A stretch of 64,000 nt of DNA from JAFMDF01 sp965277445 (GTDB lineage: Bacteria > Bacteroidota > Bacteroidia > Chitinophagales > Saprospiraceae): contig CBDICY010000050.1 in the NCBI GenBank assembly GCA_965277445.1, positions 496,001 through 560,000 on the forward strand, given 5' to 3'. Made by a program: the position numbers and the translations under genes. Position 1 is the stretch's first letter. Every line of letters starts with the position of its first letter. The notes beneath the pieces are model-generated. The model was not told where the DNA came from, did not search any database, and worked only from the letters and a program-made list of their open reading frames with translations. Positions 26,153 to 35,358 of the stretch are shown in pieces.

Positions 26153-29100
26153 TTAAAAACCTAGTCCCAGTTTAAAAGTATAGCGCAATCCTCCTTCAAA
26201 ATCTTCTCTAGGCTGAAAAGCACCAAAAGAAAAAGTCAGCACATCTACAGGAGCAAACCAAAAACCACCGCCATAATTATAATGCCATTGCTCGGAATCG
26301 TCTTCTTCTGCCCATACTCTTCCGTGGTCAAAGCCTGCATATAAACCAAGGGTAAAAGGCAAGGTTTTATTATAACTACTAAATAACCTCGCTCTTAAAT
26401 CAATGTTTTGATAAAAAGTTGTTTTTCCGTAAAATCGTTGGGAACGATAGCCGCGAAGCCCTTCTTTTCCACCGATATGTGGTGCATGGTAAAATTTAAA
26501 ATTATCACCAATATTATGGTCAAAACCTATTTTGGAAGCGAATACCCAATTCTCTTTTTGATCTAAACTTTGGTAAAAAGCTAAGGAAGTTCGGAGCGTT
26601 CCAAATTTAGTTCCGTCATTGTTTAAGCTGCCTAAAAACTCTAAGTCCGTATCTAAATGAATGCCTCTGTGTGGGGTAACGTAATTATCTAAATTGATAA
26701 ATTCAAAATTCATTTTAGCACCACCAAATATTTTCCGTTGGTATAATTCTGCCTCAACGGATTCCTCAAATTCGGTAATTAAAAACCTATCTTCCGTAGC
26801 TTCTAAATCTCTTAATTCAAATAAGGGACCTATTTTAAAATTACCTGCCCCGCCTGCTACTCGTTTTTTATAAGCAGGAAATAAATGAATTTGACTTTGT
26901 CTAGTTCGATAATAATTGATACTATTGTTTATTCTAGTTTCATTCCCCAACCCATAGAAATTGGCGGCATAGGCAGGGCTATTTAATTTGGTCTCTAAAT
27001 AGAAATCGCTATGCCCAAAAACATCTAAATAATCTCCTTCATAATTAAAAGCTACAGCTTTAGTGTCAAAAGCGTAGGTCAATCCAAAACTATGTAGTGC
27101 GGAATAAGGTGATTTCTTAAAGGCATATTTAGTCAAATGGGCATTCATGCCTAAAGTAAAACCATCATCTGGGTTAGAAGCAATAATGGGTAATGGTACG
27201 AAAAAATCGTGTTCATAATGTGCCGCTTTACGGTCATAAATATTTAATTCTCGATGTTGACTTCGTTTGTCCTTCGCTTCTTTCCCTAAAGTGACTTTAT
27301 TTTTTTCTAAATCATCATATATTAATGTTTTTGCCGACCCTTTTTTCACTTCTGATTCATCAATAAAAATATCGGCACCTTGTCCGCCTATCAAACGAAC
27401 TAAAATACTCTTATTGACCACTCCTGTCACTTTGAAAACATCATTATCTCCTTCTCCGTAGATAGCAATTTCATCTGTGCCACTACATTGATAAGTCCGA
27501 TCAAAGAAGAGATGTGCTTTTTCTCCATTTCCATTACATTCCCAAACAGTAACTTTTACTTGATAATCGCTCACTCGGTCAATTTCAAATATTTCCTTTT
27601 TATGCGTACCGTAAACATCTGCTCGACGAGAAAGTCGTTGATAATATTTATGGGCAATTTTATCTAGGTTATCTCTTCTTGCCTTTACGGATTTAATAAG
27701 ATGGTCAGCAGTTAAGGCTTGTACCTTTTCAGGCCAAGCAGTAAAGGCATGCTCAATCACTTCGTCGGTCATATTTTCTTGCAAAAATTTAATTTGATTT
27801 TGCCAATCTTCCCAATCCATTTCGTTCAAAAAAGAACGGTCAAAAGTTCGACTACTCCAATGCACCCATTTTACTTTTTTTACATCGGGGCCATAGACTC
27901 GAAGTTGTCGCAGAAATGGCATAAATAATCGGGCAAACTGAATAAAAGCACCATCATATTTGGAGAAAGCTTGGTCTCTATCTCTCGGAATTGGTCGATA
28001 CATCCGATGTTTATCTCCATCTTCGACATCTTCTCTATCAAATCTAGCCCAACGCCATTGGTCATCATGTCTATCCCAATCGCCGATAATAATGTCGAAT
28101 AATCTGGACCGCAAAACCCATTCTCCATCTATAAAATGTTTGTGATTTTTCACTACTTTGGCTGCTACGTCTGGCGTACCAATTATTTTTTTAGAATCTC
28201 CAAAATTACCTGTACCTTCCCAATTGCCAGCAGGTCGTTCTTCCACTAAATAAACATCATTCCCATATTCATCATTATACACTCCTAAAGTTGGTTGCTT
28301 AGGTACAAAATATAACACGGGATTGGTATGATAAACATTGGCTGCTTCTGCTAAAGGCGGAATGGCCGTTGGCGCAAAAGGATGTGTTGATAAAAAATTA
28401 TCTTCTGCTATAAACTTCGCCGCTGTCATTTTATTAAATGGAAAAGGGAGGGTTCTAGAAGCATCTTTAGTCATCGCTCTCATGACAAATTGTTTGCCTT
28501 CTTTATCTTTTAGCCTCAAACTATTTGTCTGATTCCCCCCTCCCCTCTTGACAGGCGTCATACCCCCTCTAAAAGTGGCGAGGTCTAGAACTGGGAATTT
28601 ATAGTCGTTTTGATACACTTTTCGATGGTGTTCGCCCAACATTACTTTATGCACGAACCCAATTTCACCAGCTTCGGTCTGAGACACCGCCACCTCAATG
28701 GAATCTAAGCCTTTTTCATAGATAGGAAATTGACTTGGAATAGATTCTTCATTAGGTACTTTCTTCTCTTTTAGTTTCTTTCGAAAAACTAATTTAGCTT
28801 CCGTTCCTGCTTCATTCGGTATCCAGAAATTTGTCCAAGAGCTACCATCTTCATGGAAATCTAAAGTTGTATATCCTCTTTTTCCATAAGCAAAATGAGC
28901 GCCATTCCCAATTCGAGAAGGGCTTTCTTTACTCCCTGCACCACTTACAATAAAGGTCTGTTGCTCGTTTTCCATGTATTGTAAGTTATGCTCATGTCCA
29001 GCAACAAAAATGAAACTGCCATTCTTTTTAGCACTCACCAACAACCTTCTTTTTAAGTCTTTATAAGTTTGGTGCGCTACATCTTGCTTTGAACCAATTG

Positions 29101-29953
29101 TCCCTCTTAAAAAGGCACCGATTGTTCCAATACCGGGTAAAGGAATATATAAATTATCATCGAACTGAGTCAATGGGAATAGGTGTTCCTTAGCAGTAGA
29201 ATTTCCCCCATGTGGTCCATTGGTAAATAATGGATGATGCATGGCTACCACTACATTTTTTCTACGGTGTTTTCGCATTGCATTTTCTACAAAAAACTGC
29301 AGTTGTGCTCTATTTCTAACTTCACAGCCATCATGAATCGTTGGTTCTCTATCCCAATCCGCCATCCACCATTGAGAATCAATAATCAAGACGACTAAGT
29401 TTTCATTTACTTCAATCACCTCTGGTCCAGGGCAGCCATTATCGGGTAAAAAATAATTCTGCCAATCATCTTCATCCGCTACATTTCTATTCAAATAATC
29501 TTCGATAAATTCCTCCTCTCTTTTCAAACCTTTTAAGCCCCATTGTCGCCAATCGTGGTTGCCTGGTAAAAAATAAGGCGTGCCTGCAAAATTTTCGAGT
29601 ATATCCATTTGGATTTTCAGTCGATATTCTGCTAATTGTCGATCTTCTGTGTTTCCTTTTGGTGGCATACCTCCAGGATAGATATTATCGCCTAAAAAGA
29701 AAATTGAACTCTGTACTTGTTCTTCTGCCAACTTCGTCTTCAAGTATTTTAACACATTGGTCGTTTCGTTCATTGGTGCATTCCCTGCATCTCCAATTAA
29801 GTACATCCGATGGGATAAGGGGCTAGTCGGTGTTACTTGTGTTTGCTCCCATTGTTTGCCTTCTTTGGAATAATTCAGTTTATAATTGGCACAAGAATGG
29901 AACATTAAAATGCCGAAGACTAATAAAAATGTATTATAATAGTTACCCTTCAT
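26153..29953 (-). CDS. Lipoprotein metallophosphoesterase with kinase-like middle region and Omp85 barrel
   Basis: A 1266-residue protein. A lipobox is present (FHSC, C20/21 region). Residues 50-370 form a calcineurin-like phosphoesterase with all metal motifs: GDAGN (54-58), GDN (88-90), GNHDW (131-135), MHHP (238-241) and GHEHN (319-323). Residues about 470-770 contain a region like FAM20/HipA-type kinases: a beta-strand QFVMRAM (R492), a helix with E517, GDWDRHDDQW (624-633) and IPRDRDQAF (655-663). Residues about 905-1266 are an Omp85-type beta-barrel with GLRGYR (1165-1170) and a terminal aromatic. The protein probably spans the outer membrane with periplasmic or surface catalytic parts. 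The substrate is unknown. Confidence 0.85.
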   Translation of the reverse strand: MKGNYYNTFLLVFGILMFHSCANYKLNYSKEGKQWEQTQVTPTSPLSHRMYLIGDAGNAPMNETTNVLKYLKTKLAEEQVQSSIFFLGDNIYPGGMPPKGNTEDRQLAEYRLKIQMDILENFAGTPYFLPGNHDWRQWGLKGLKREEEFIEDYLNRNVADEDDWQNYFLPDNGCPGPEVIEVNENLVVLIIDSQWWMADWDREPTIHDGCEVRNRAQLQFFVENAMRKHRRKNVVVAMHHPLFTNGPHGGNSTAKEHLFPLTQFDDNLYIPLPGIGTIGAFLRGTIGSKQDVAHQTYKDLKRRLLVSAKKNGSFIFVAGHEHNLQYMENEQQTFIVSGAGSKESPSRIGNGAHFAYGKRGYTTLDFHEDGSSWTNFWIPNEAGTEAKLVFRKKLKEKKVPNEESIPSQFPIYEKGLDSIEVAVSQTEAGEIGFVHKVMLGEHHRKVYQNDYKFPVLDLATFRGGMTPVKRGGGNQTNSLRLKDKEGKQFVMRAMTKDASRTLPFPFNKMTAAKFIAEDNFLSTHPFAPTAIPPLAEAANVYHTNPVLYFVPKQPTLGVYNDEYGNDVYLVEERPAGNWEGTGNFGDSKKIIGTPDVAAKVVKNHKHFIDGEWVLRSRLFDIIIGDWDRHDDQWRWARFDREDVEDGDKHRMYRPIPRDRDQAFSKYDGAFIQFARLFMPFLRQLRVYGPDVKKVKWVHWSSRTFDRSFLNEMDWEDWQNQIKFLQENMTDEVIEHAFTAWPEKVQALTADHLIKSVKARRDNLDKIAHKYYQRLSRRADVYGTHKKEIFEIDRVSDYQVKVTVWECNGNGEKAHLFFDRTYQCSGTDEIAIYGEGDNDVFKVTGVVNKSILVRLIGGQGADIFIDESEVKKGSAKTLIYDDLEKNKVTLGKEAKDKRSQHRELNIYDRKAAHYEHDFFVPLPIIASNPDDGFTLGMNAHLTKYAFKKSPYSALHSFGLTYAFDTKAVAFNYEGDYLDVFGHSDFYLETKLNSPAYAANFYGLGNETRINNSINYYRTRQSQIHLFPAYKKRVAGGAGNFKIGPLFELRDLEATEDRFLITEFEESVEAELYQRKIFGGAKMNFEFINLDNYVTPHRGIHLDTDLEFLGSLNNDGTKFGTLRTSLAFYQSLDQKENWVFASKIGFDHNIGDNFKFYHAPHIGGKEGLRGYRSQRFYGKTTFYQNIDLRARLFSSYNKTLPFTLGLYAGFDHGRVWAEEDDSEQWHYNYGGGFWFAPVDVLTFSFGAFQPREDFEGGLRYTFKLGLGF

Positions 29954-29987
29954 TGAATGGATTATTTTGTCCTTTTTAAGAATAGAA

Positions 29988-30674
29988 TCAAAAAATCGAA
30001 GGCTCGATTAATTGTTTTAACTTTTCTAAATCTCGAATAATTAAATATTTTCGATTAAAATGAATGATGCCTGCTTTTTTTAATTCATTCATTAAAGTAC
30101 TAGAAGTCTGGCGACTTGTATGTGTTAACTGACCAATTTGTGTCATAGAGAATGGATGTGAAATAAACCATTCATAGCCTACTCTCTTCCCTGCTTTCTT
30201 CATATAGTCTATTAGAAAACAGATAACTAACTGCCTCGAACTCAATTTCATTTTTTGGATTAATAATAATTGAGTCCTTTGACTATTTTTCAGTACTGCC
30301 TGTAAAACCATTTGCTGCAATTCATGGTTTTTTCTTAAAAATTGTTGGAATCTATCAACTGGAATCATCTTTATTGTTACATCAGTAATAGCTAAGGCGA
30401 ACTGATCTATTGGAGCATCTGAATGAAGTACAGACAAGTTTAAAAAGTTTCCTGCTAAAAAATAATCGTGAGCAAAATCTCTTCGAAGCACTTTATCTCT
30501 ACTGTAAACAATTGCCTGTCCACTCACTATAAAACATATATGGGTTGTAAATGATTTTGCCTTCCTAATACAAGCTCCTTTCTCGAAAGTGTAGTTGGAG
30601 TACGAATTAAGGAATCCAAAACTACCTCCTTCTATATCTTGAATTTTGGGTAAATTTGATATATTTACTACCAT
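29988..30674 (-). CDS. Crp/Fnr family transcriptional regulator
   Basis: A 228-residue regulator. Residues about 20-130 form a cyclic-nucleotide-binding-like beta roll (FEKGACIRKAKSFTTHICFIVSGQAIVYSRD, with a LAGNFLNLS segment). The C-terminal winged helix includes FSMTQIGQLTHTSRQTSSTLMNELKKAGII. No FNR cysteine cluster is seen and the cNMP phosphate-binding signature is not conserved, so the effector is unknown. It ends 34 bases before the large phosphoesterase gene on the same strand and could head that operon. Confidence 0.88.
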   Translation of the reverse strand: MVVNISNLPKIQDIEGGSFGFLNSYSNYTFEKGACIRKAKSFTTHICFIVSGQAIVYSRDKVLRRDFAHDYFLAGNFLNLSVLHSDAPIDQFALAITDVTIKMIPVDRFQQFLRKNHELQQMVLQAVLKNSQRTQLLLIQKMKLSSRQLVICFLIDYMKKAGKRVGYEWFISHPFSMTQIGQLTHTSRQTSSTLMNELKKAGIIHFNRKYLIIRDLEKLKQLIEPSIF

Positions 30675-30708
30675 GAATCGTTACTTATCTCTTTAGAAGT
30701 TACCTATA

Positions 30709-30846
30709 CTATTTCTTCTTTTTGTTTTTCTTTTTGGCATTTTTTTTCTTTAATTTTTGCTTAGCTGCCTCTTGTTTCTTTTTCTTTGATTTTGACTTCT
30801 TTGATTCTTCCTTGCGCTTTTTTGAACCTTCTTTTTGCTTACTCAT
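30709..30846 (-). CDS. Lysine-rich 45-residue basic protein
   Basis: A short ORF: ATG at 30846, TAG at 30711-30709. The product has 24 lysines and one arginine in 45 residues, with Glu, Gln, Ser and Ala between them and no hydrophobic core. It begins MSKQKEGSKKRKEESKK and ends NKKKK. Poly-lysine tails of this kind occur in small nucleic-acid-binding proteins. The reading frame uses both AAA and AAG and is not a pure A-tract, which supports coding. It lies between the Crp/Fnr gene and the P460-like cytochrome gene. The function is not known. Confidence 0.55.
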   Translation of the reverse strand: MSKQKEGSKKRKEESKKSKSKKKKQEAAKQKLKKKNAKKKNKKKK

Positions 30847-30994
30847 ATTTGTTTAATTTTATAATTGGTAAAAGGCTTTTTTATAGACAATCAGAATTTG
30901 AAGGTATAGGGCGTAGCACACGACTAAGCTACTTACCCTATCCTTAAACACCTTATCAAAAGACGTTCTCTATGTTGACATCAGGTGATTCGTT

Positions 30995-31720
30995 TTAATT
31001 TTTAGATAAAAAGCTTAATATCTTTTTTTGCTCCATTTCTTTTATTAAACCATCCTCCCCTTTTTCAAAAGGATTCCCTTCAATAAAACCTGTAGATTTA
31101 TTCTTAGAATTCTTTGCTGCTCTTAGAATAGGATAATCTTGAGTAAAAACAAAATCATCCGCAGCAGAAGCAGCGTGGCAACTATTACAAGCAGCCGCAG
31201 GAAATGGTTTCGCTGTTTCCGCTAATGGATAGCTATGCCCAAAGCTAAAATAAGCCCAATTGCCTGGTTCATCCGCAAATCTTTTTTTATCCTTTATCGT
31301 TACCTCTAATCCAGTAAAATCTCCCATAAAATAGCCATTTCCACTAACCTCTTGCTTCTTCCCAACCGAGACTAATTCTTTCACTAAGATAGTTCCATCT
31401 TGCCATTTACCATTCTTTGCCCAATAATCGTAATCATCTGGGTGGATGTAAACATTATGAAAGTCTGGAAATGCTGCTTCCGGTGGATTCATATCATTAG
31501 GGGTTATAGGTGTACCCACATAAATCCACCTTCGGTAATTATCTGCATCCAATCGGATTAGTTCATCCTGACTATTAAATTTGTATTTAGCCAGTACAGG
31601 TTTAGCATTAGTAGTCGCTGTGGATGCAGCGGCTTTTGATGTAGCTACATTATTATCACAAGCTGTAAACGCTAGTAATAATCCTATAACTAGCGTGAAA
31701 TAGATGTTCATTCTTTTCAT
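30995..31720 (-). CDS. Cytochrome P460-like haem lipoprotein
   Basis: A 241-residue protein with a lipoprotein signal (GLLLAFTAC, C21). The body resembles cytochrome P460 family proteins: NYRRWIYVGTPITPND near 61-76, FHNVYIHPDDYDYW, then FMGDFTGLEVTIKDKKRF and WAYFSFGH, and a haem c motif CNSCH at 178-182. P460 proteins are periplasmic haem enzymes that act on hydroxylamine or nitric oxide, but here the activity is unproven. It lies downstream of another CxxCH protein of similar fold. Confidence 0.8.
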   Translation of the reverse strand: MKRMNIYFTLVIGLLLAFTACDNNVATSKAAASTATTNAKPVLAKYKFNSQDELIRLDADNYRRWIYVGTPITPNDMNPPEAAFPDFHNVYIHPDDYDYWAKNGKWQDGTILVKELVSVGKKQEVSGNGYFMGDFTGLEVTIKDKKRFADEPGNWAYFSFGHSYPLAETAKPFPAAACNSCHAASAADDFVFTQDYPILRAAKNSKNKSTGFIEGNPFEKGEDGLIKEMEQKKILSFLSKN

Positions 31721-31777
31721 ACTAATAAATTTTGATAAAGAAATGTTATAAAATATTTTTAAACATAGGTTTACGCA

Positions 31778-32314
31778 TTATTTCTCCAATGAGTAAGTCG
31801 TCGAATTCATAAAGACATAATCATTCTTTTTAAGGTTTGCTGCACTATGACAACCTCCACAGAATTCCGCATTACTGCTTCTACCCGAATGAATCTTCCG
31901 TCTAAAATCGGTTACATATCCCCAATCTCCTGTTGGAGGAGAAGCCCCTTTTGCCAATTTAATCATAATGCTTAAATCAGGTTTACTGCCTGATTCATAG
32001 CTATCTTTAGTTTTGTATTGCTCTTTGACAACTACCGTTCCTTCTGGGTAATTATAGGGTCCTTTTGCTTTATTAATCGGTTCGCCAATCGCATTGATGT
32101 ATATTACTCGATAACCTTCGTCACCTCTATGTTTTCCACCTAAAAATCGTGTTTCATCTCCAGTAACTGGCGTGTTTCCAGTTGTTTTATACCAGTTCTT
32201 ATATCCTTCCCAATGATAACTAATAGGGGTTGTCTCCGCAGTATATAAGTAAAAAAAAGTTCCACCACCCAATACAATTAAGGCAATAAAGAACATAATG
32301 AGGGTCTTTTTCAT
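31778..32314 (-). CDS. Cytochrome P460-like c-type haem protein, membrane-anchored
   Basis: The ORF is open to 32449, but MKKTLIMFFI at 32314 begins a standard signal anchor (LIMFFIALIVLGGGTFFYLY). The 178-residue product has a YKNWYKTTGNTPV segment, VIYINAIGEPINKAKGPYNYPEGTVVVKEQY, a WGYVTDF strand and the haem motif CGGCH (152-156). The order of segments matches the P460-like protein encoded just downstream, so the two are probably paralogues. They are 57 bases apart and likely form an operon. Confidence 0.75.
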   Translation of the reverse strand: MKKTLIMFFIALIVLGGGTFFYLYTAETTPISYHWEGYKNWYKTTGNTPVTGDETRFLGGKHRGDEGYRVIYINAIGEPINKAKGPYNYPEGTVVVKEQYKTKDSYESGSKPDLSIMIKLAKGASPPTGDWGYVTDFRRKIHSGRSSNAEFCGGCHSAANLKKNDYVFMNSTTYSLEK

Positions 32315-32569
32315 AGTTAAATTAGATTTATTGTTCCAATAACAATCCGACCGAATCAAGTTGTTATTTAAACCATTCCTGTATCTGAAAAAGTTTGAAC
32401 TAAAACTAAGACAAATCAAAATTGAGTAACCTAGTAACAGTTCAAACATTAGGCATAAAGGAAAATATATGATTATTTTAAAGGGTTTTTACAATAGGAC
32501 AATATTAGAACTATTTGGTACTACTGGCTTAATCTAGATTTCCCGATGAATTGTAAATATTTCCTTTTT

Positions 32570-33412
32570 TTATTTTTTGAAATATAGTGTTCTAAATTGA
32601 CCGGGGGTAATACTCGCCCTCTTTTTAAAATAATTAGAAAAAGCAGAAGCATCCTCAAATCCTAAATGAAACGCAATTTCTTTTATCGATAAATCCGAGT
32701 ACATCAGATATCTTTTAGCCTCAACTAATATCCGCTGCTGTATCATCTTACTAGGACTATCTAAGCCTAGCAATTTAAACTGATTGGCAATCGTTTTCGG
32801 AGATTTATTTAACAGTTGCGCATAATCACTCACCTTGTGGTACTTTCTGTAATGTTTTTCTAAGAACAAATTAAACTGGCGCAATAGCTCTGCTTTAGGT
32901 TCGAATGTGCCCACAAAAGTTTGTTGTTCTTTAATAATTCTAGTGGATTTTATTAACCATTTTTTGAGAACAACTCTTAACATTTCTTCTTGAATCGTAT
33001 CGGATATCTCAAATTCTTCTTGCAAAACACCAATTAAGCGTTCAAAACTTTCGATTTGATTGCTACTATTCAAGTCAATAATTGGAATCCCTTTAGCACC
33101 AAAATACAAAACACCTTCACAAGAAACTTCATGATCGTTTTCTCGAATACAATAAAACGCTCGATTAAATTGTAAAATAATAACCTCTCCCTGATTTTCC
33201 ATTACCTCCACTTCTTTTAAAGGTGTCAAAAAGGTCATTTGATGGGTATCTAATGGTACTAAAATCCCATCTACTAATAAATCAACCATGCCTTCTACCA
33301 CCCATATAATAAAGTAAGCTTCTTGTTTTCCTTTATTATAATTGGGGAAATCAATAGATAAATTGGTACACAATCGGAATTTCGCAAAATCATTATCAAA
33401 GGTGTTTTCCAC
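32570..33412 (-). CDS. AraC family regulator with Cx9C motif
   Basis: A 280-residue regulator. The N-terminal cupin-like domain contains NRAFYCIRENDHEVSCEGVL, with C88 and C98 spaced Cx9C. The C-terminal AraC-type DNA-binding domain includes YAQLLNKSPKTIANQF and IKEIAFHLGFEDASAFSNYFKKR. It is a paralogue of the regulator at 39278-40111, which has the same Cx9C spacing. The two flank the methionine-sulfoxide repair and redox cluster. It has its own -7 element at 33440. Confidence 0.88.
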   Translation of the reverse strand: MENTFDNDFAKFRLCTNLSIDFPNYNKGKQEAYFIIWVVEGMVDLLVDGILVPLDTHQMTFLTPLKEVEVMENQGEVIILQFNRAFYCIRENDHEVSCEGVLYFGAKGIPIIDLNSSNQIESFERLIGVLQEEFEISDTIQEEMLRVVLKKWLIKSTRIIKEQQTFVGTFEPKAELLRQFNLFLEKHYRKYHKVSDYAQLLNKSPKTIANQFKLLGLDSPSKMIQQRILVEAKRYLMYSDLSIKEIAFHLGFEDASAFSNYFKKRASITPGQFRTLYFKK

Positions 33413-33439
33413 TTATTTAGTTTTAATCCTCTGCTAGTT

Positions 33440-33447
33440 CAAAAATA
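33440..33447 (-). promoter_or_regulatory. -7 promoter element of AraC-type gene
   Basis: The minus strand reads TATTTTTG, matching TAnnTTTG, 27 bases upstream of the start codon at 33412. Confidence 0.55.
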
Positions 33448-33732
33448 TGTCAACCCACTCAGTTCTAATGTTATATTCATTAAAAAATATCATTCCCTTC
33501 CATTAAAGTCTAACAGTTGAAGTTATACAAGGTATATTATAAATTGCCCACAATGTCAACAATAAACCAATACCGATAGGCATTTAGACTTCCCAACTAA
33601 TTGTAAATATGTCCCTAAACAAAATAATGGAATACAATAGACGATGAGTTACCCTTTGAAATTAGGCTAATGGTGAACTTGCAAAAATGGAAATATTGTC
33701 TGTTTTCAGTCTGGCTTCCAACTTTTTCATCT

Positions 33733-33790
33733 AAGGGAACAGCTAAGCTGTAAACTACTCACTTGGTAGCTTATATCTTAGCTGTTCCTT
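33733..33790. terminator. Stem-loop after the msr/thioredoxin reductase operon
   Basis: AAGGGAACAGCTAAG (33733-33747) pairs with CTTAGCTGTTCCTT (33777-33790) with one bulged base. An inner AAGCT/AGCTT pairing is possible in the loop. It lies directly downstream of the operon's last stop codon. There is no strong U-run. Confidence 0.55.
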
Positions 33791-33803
33791 AAAGTAAAAA
33801 TGA

Positions 33804-35216
33804 CTAATTCTTCAAATATTCTCTAATCCCATAACTCGCTAATACGCCTTCTCCTGTAGCTGCAGCAACTTGAGCAATCGCCCCTTCTCGACAATCTCCA
33901 GCAGCAAAAATGCCTTTATGGGAAGTTTGAGCGAGCCCTGTTGTTTTGATAAAACCTCTTTTGTCTAATTCGACTAGGTTTTTAAAAGGTTTAGTATTGG
34001 GGATAAGTCCTATGAATATAAAAACGCCATCAGCCGTTAACATCGATTGTTCTTTGGTACTATTATCTTCTATTTTTAAGCCTTTAAATAAGCCTTGCTC
34101 ATTGGATACAAATTCCAAAGAAGTCTTATTCATATAGGTCGTGATGTTCTTTATGGATTTTAGTTTTTCAATATAAGTTTCTGAGGCAGTAAACTCTGGT
34201 TGGATATGGACAATTTTTACACTCTTGCAAAAACCAGCAAGAAAAATGCCTTCTTCTAAGGCAGAATTGCCTCCACCTACAACGATAATATCCCTTCCTC
34301 GGTAAAAAGCGCCATCACAGGTGGCGCAGAAATGTACACCAGAACCAATTAATTCCGCCTCTCCCGGAATGCCCAGTTGACGATAGGTAGAACCCGTTGA
34401 TAAAACAATGGATTTACCTAAATAGCTTTTTGTTGCTGTTTTAATAGTAAACAATTCTTTATCTCTATCAATGGAAATTACATCTTCCCCTGTTTTTATG
34501 ATAGCCCCATAAGTTCGAGCTTGCTCTTCCATTTTATCCATTAAAGCAGGGCCTGAAATAGAAGTAAAGCCTGGGTAGTTTTCAATTTTTTCAGTTAAAA
34601 AAGCATTCCCTCCAATTGTTTTCTTTTCTAGAATAAGGGTATTAAACCTGTCCCTTTGAGCATAGATAGAAGTCGTGAGTCCAGCAGCTCCTCCACCAAT
34701 GATTATGGTGTCAAATATTCTTTCTTCTTTTACCTCATCAATCTTAAGTGCTTGACGCAGCTCTTCATTTTCTGGTTCAACTAATACGATATCGTCATTG
34801 ATGACAATAGTAGGTATTTTTCGTTTGCCATTATTTATTTTAGTGATAATCGGTATGGACCACTCATTTTTATCAATATCTATAAACTGATAATTTATTT
34901 GATTATCATTTAAAAAGGCTTTAGATTTTCTACAATCTGGACACCAATCCGCCCCATATAAAACAATTCGAAAATCTTCATTAATCCCTAACACCGATGC
35001 CAATTGGTCATTATTTGGATTGGTATAAGGCTTATCGTTAATAATTACGGTTGGGATAATTCGTTTCCCATTATTAATGGATTCTACTCTCTTCGTTGCA
35101 CTTTCATCTAAATCAACATCAATAAATTCATATGGAATATTGTTTTCTTTTAAATAGGCTTTGGCTCTTCGACAGTCAGGACACCAATCGGCTCCATAAA
35201 GTTGTATTTCGTTCAT
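33804..35216 (-). CDS. Glutaredoxin-glutaredoxin-thioredoxin reductase fusion
   Basis: A 470-residue three-domain protein. Residues 1-78 and 82-160 are two homologous glutaredoxin-like domains, each beginning LYGADWCPDCR with a dithiol centre (C12/C15 and C92/C95) and a KRxIPT cis-proline segment. Residues 165-470 are a complete thioredoxin reductase: FAD motif IIIGGGAAGL (171-180), redox centre FCATCDG (C297/C300), NADPH motif VVGGGNSALEEG and the C-terminal FAAGDCREG. The design suggests NADPH to FAD to CATC to attached glutaredoxins, then to substrates such as MsrA/MsrB encoded upstream. There is no signal peptide, so it is cytosolic. Confidence 0.93.
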   Translation of the reverse strand: MNEIQLYGADWCPDCRRAKAYLKENNIPYEFIDVDLDESATKRVESINNGKRIIPTVIINDKPYTNPNNDQLASVLGINEDFRIVLYGADWCPDCRKSKAFLNDNQINYQFIDIDKNEWSIPIITKINNGKRKIPTIVINDDIVLVEPENEELRQALKIDEVKEERIFDTIIIGGGAAGLTTSIYAQRDRFNTLILEKKTIGGNAFLTEKIENYPGFTSISGPALMDKMEEQARTYGAIIKTGEDVISIDRDKELFTIKTATKSYLGKSIVLSTGSTYRQLGIPGEAELIGSGVHFCATCDGAFYRGRDIIVVGGGNSALEEGIFLAGFCKSVKIVHIQPEFTASETYIEKLKSIKNITTYMNKTSLEFVSNEQGLFKGLKIEDNSTKEQSMLTADGVFIFIGLIPNTKPFKNLVELDKRGFIKTTGLAQTSHKGIFAAGDCREGAIAQVAAATGEGVLASYGIREYLKN

Positions 35217-35358
35217 TTTTAATTTTATTTTTTATTAATAATATTTATTAACGGCTCAGTAATGGTTAGTACGAGGTTAAAAAGGAAGCTCAAGTATATG
35301 TTATTAATTTCGTCCATTCAATTTCAACTCGTCTTTTGTTTTCGATAATTTATAATTT

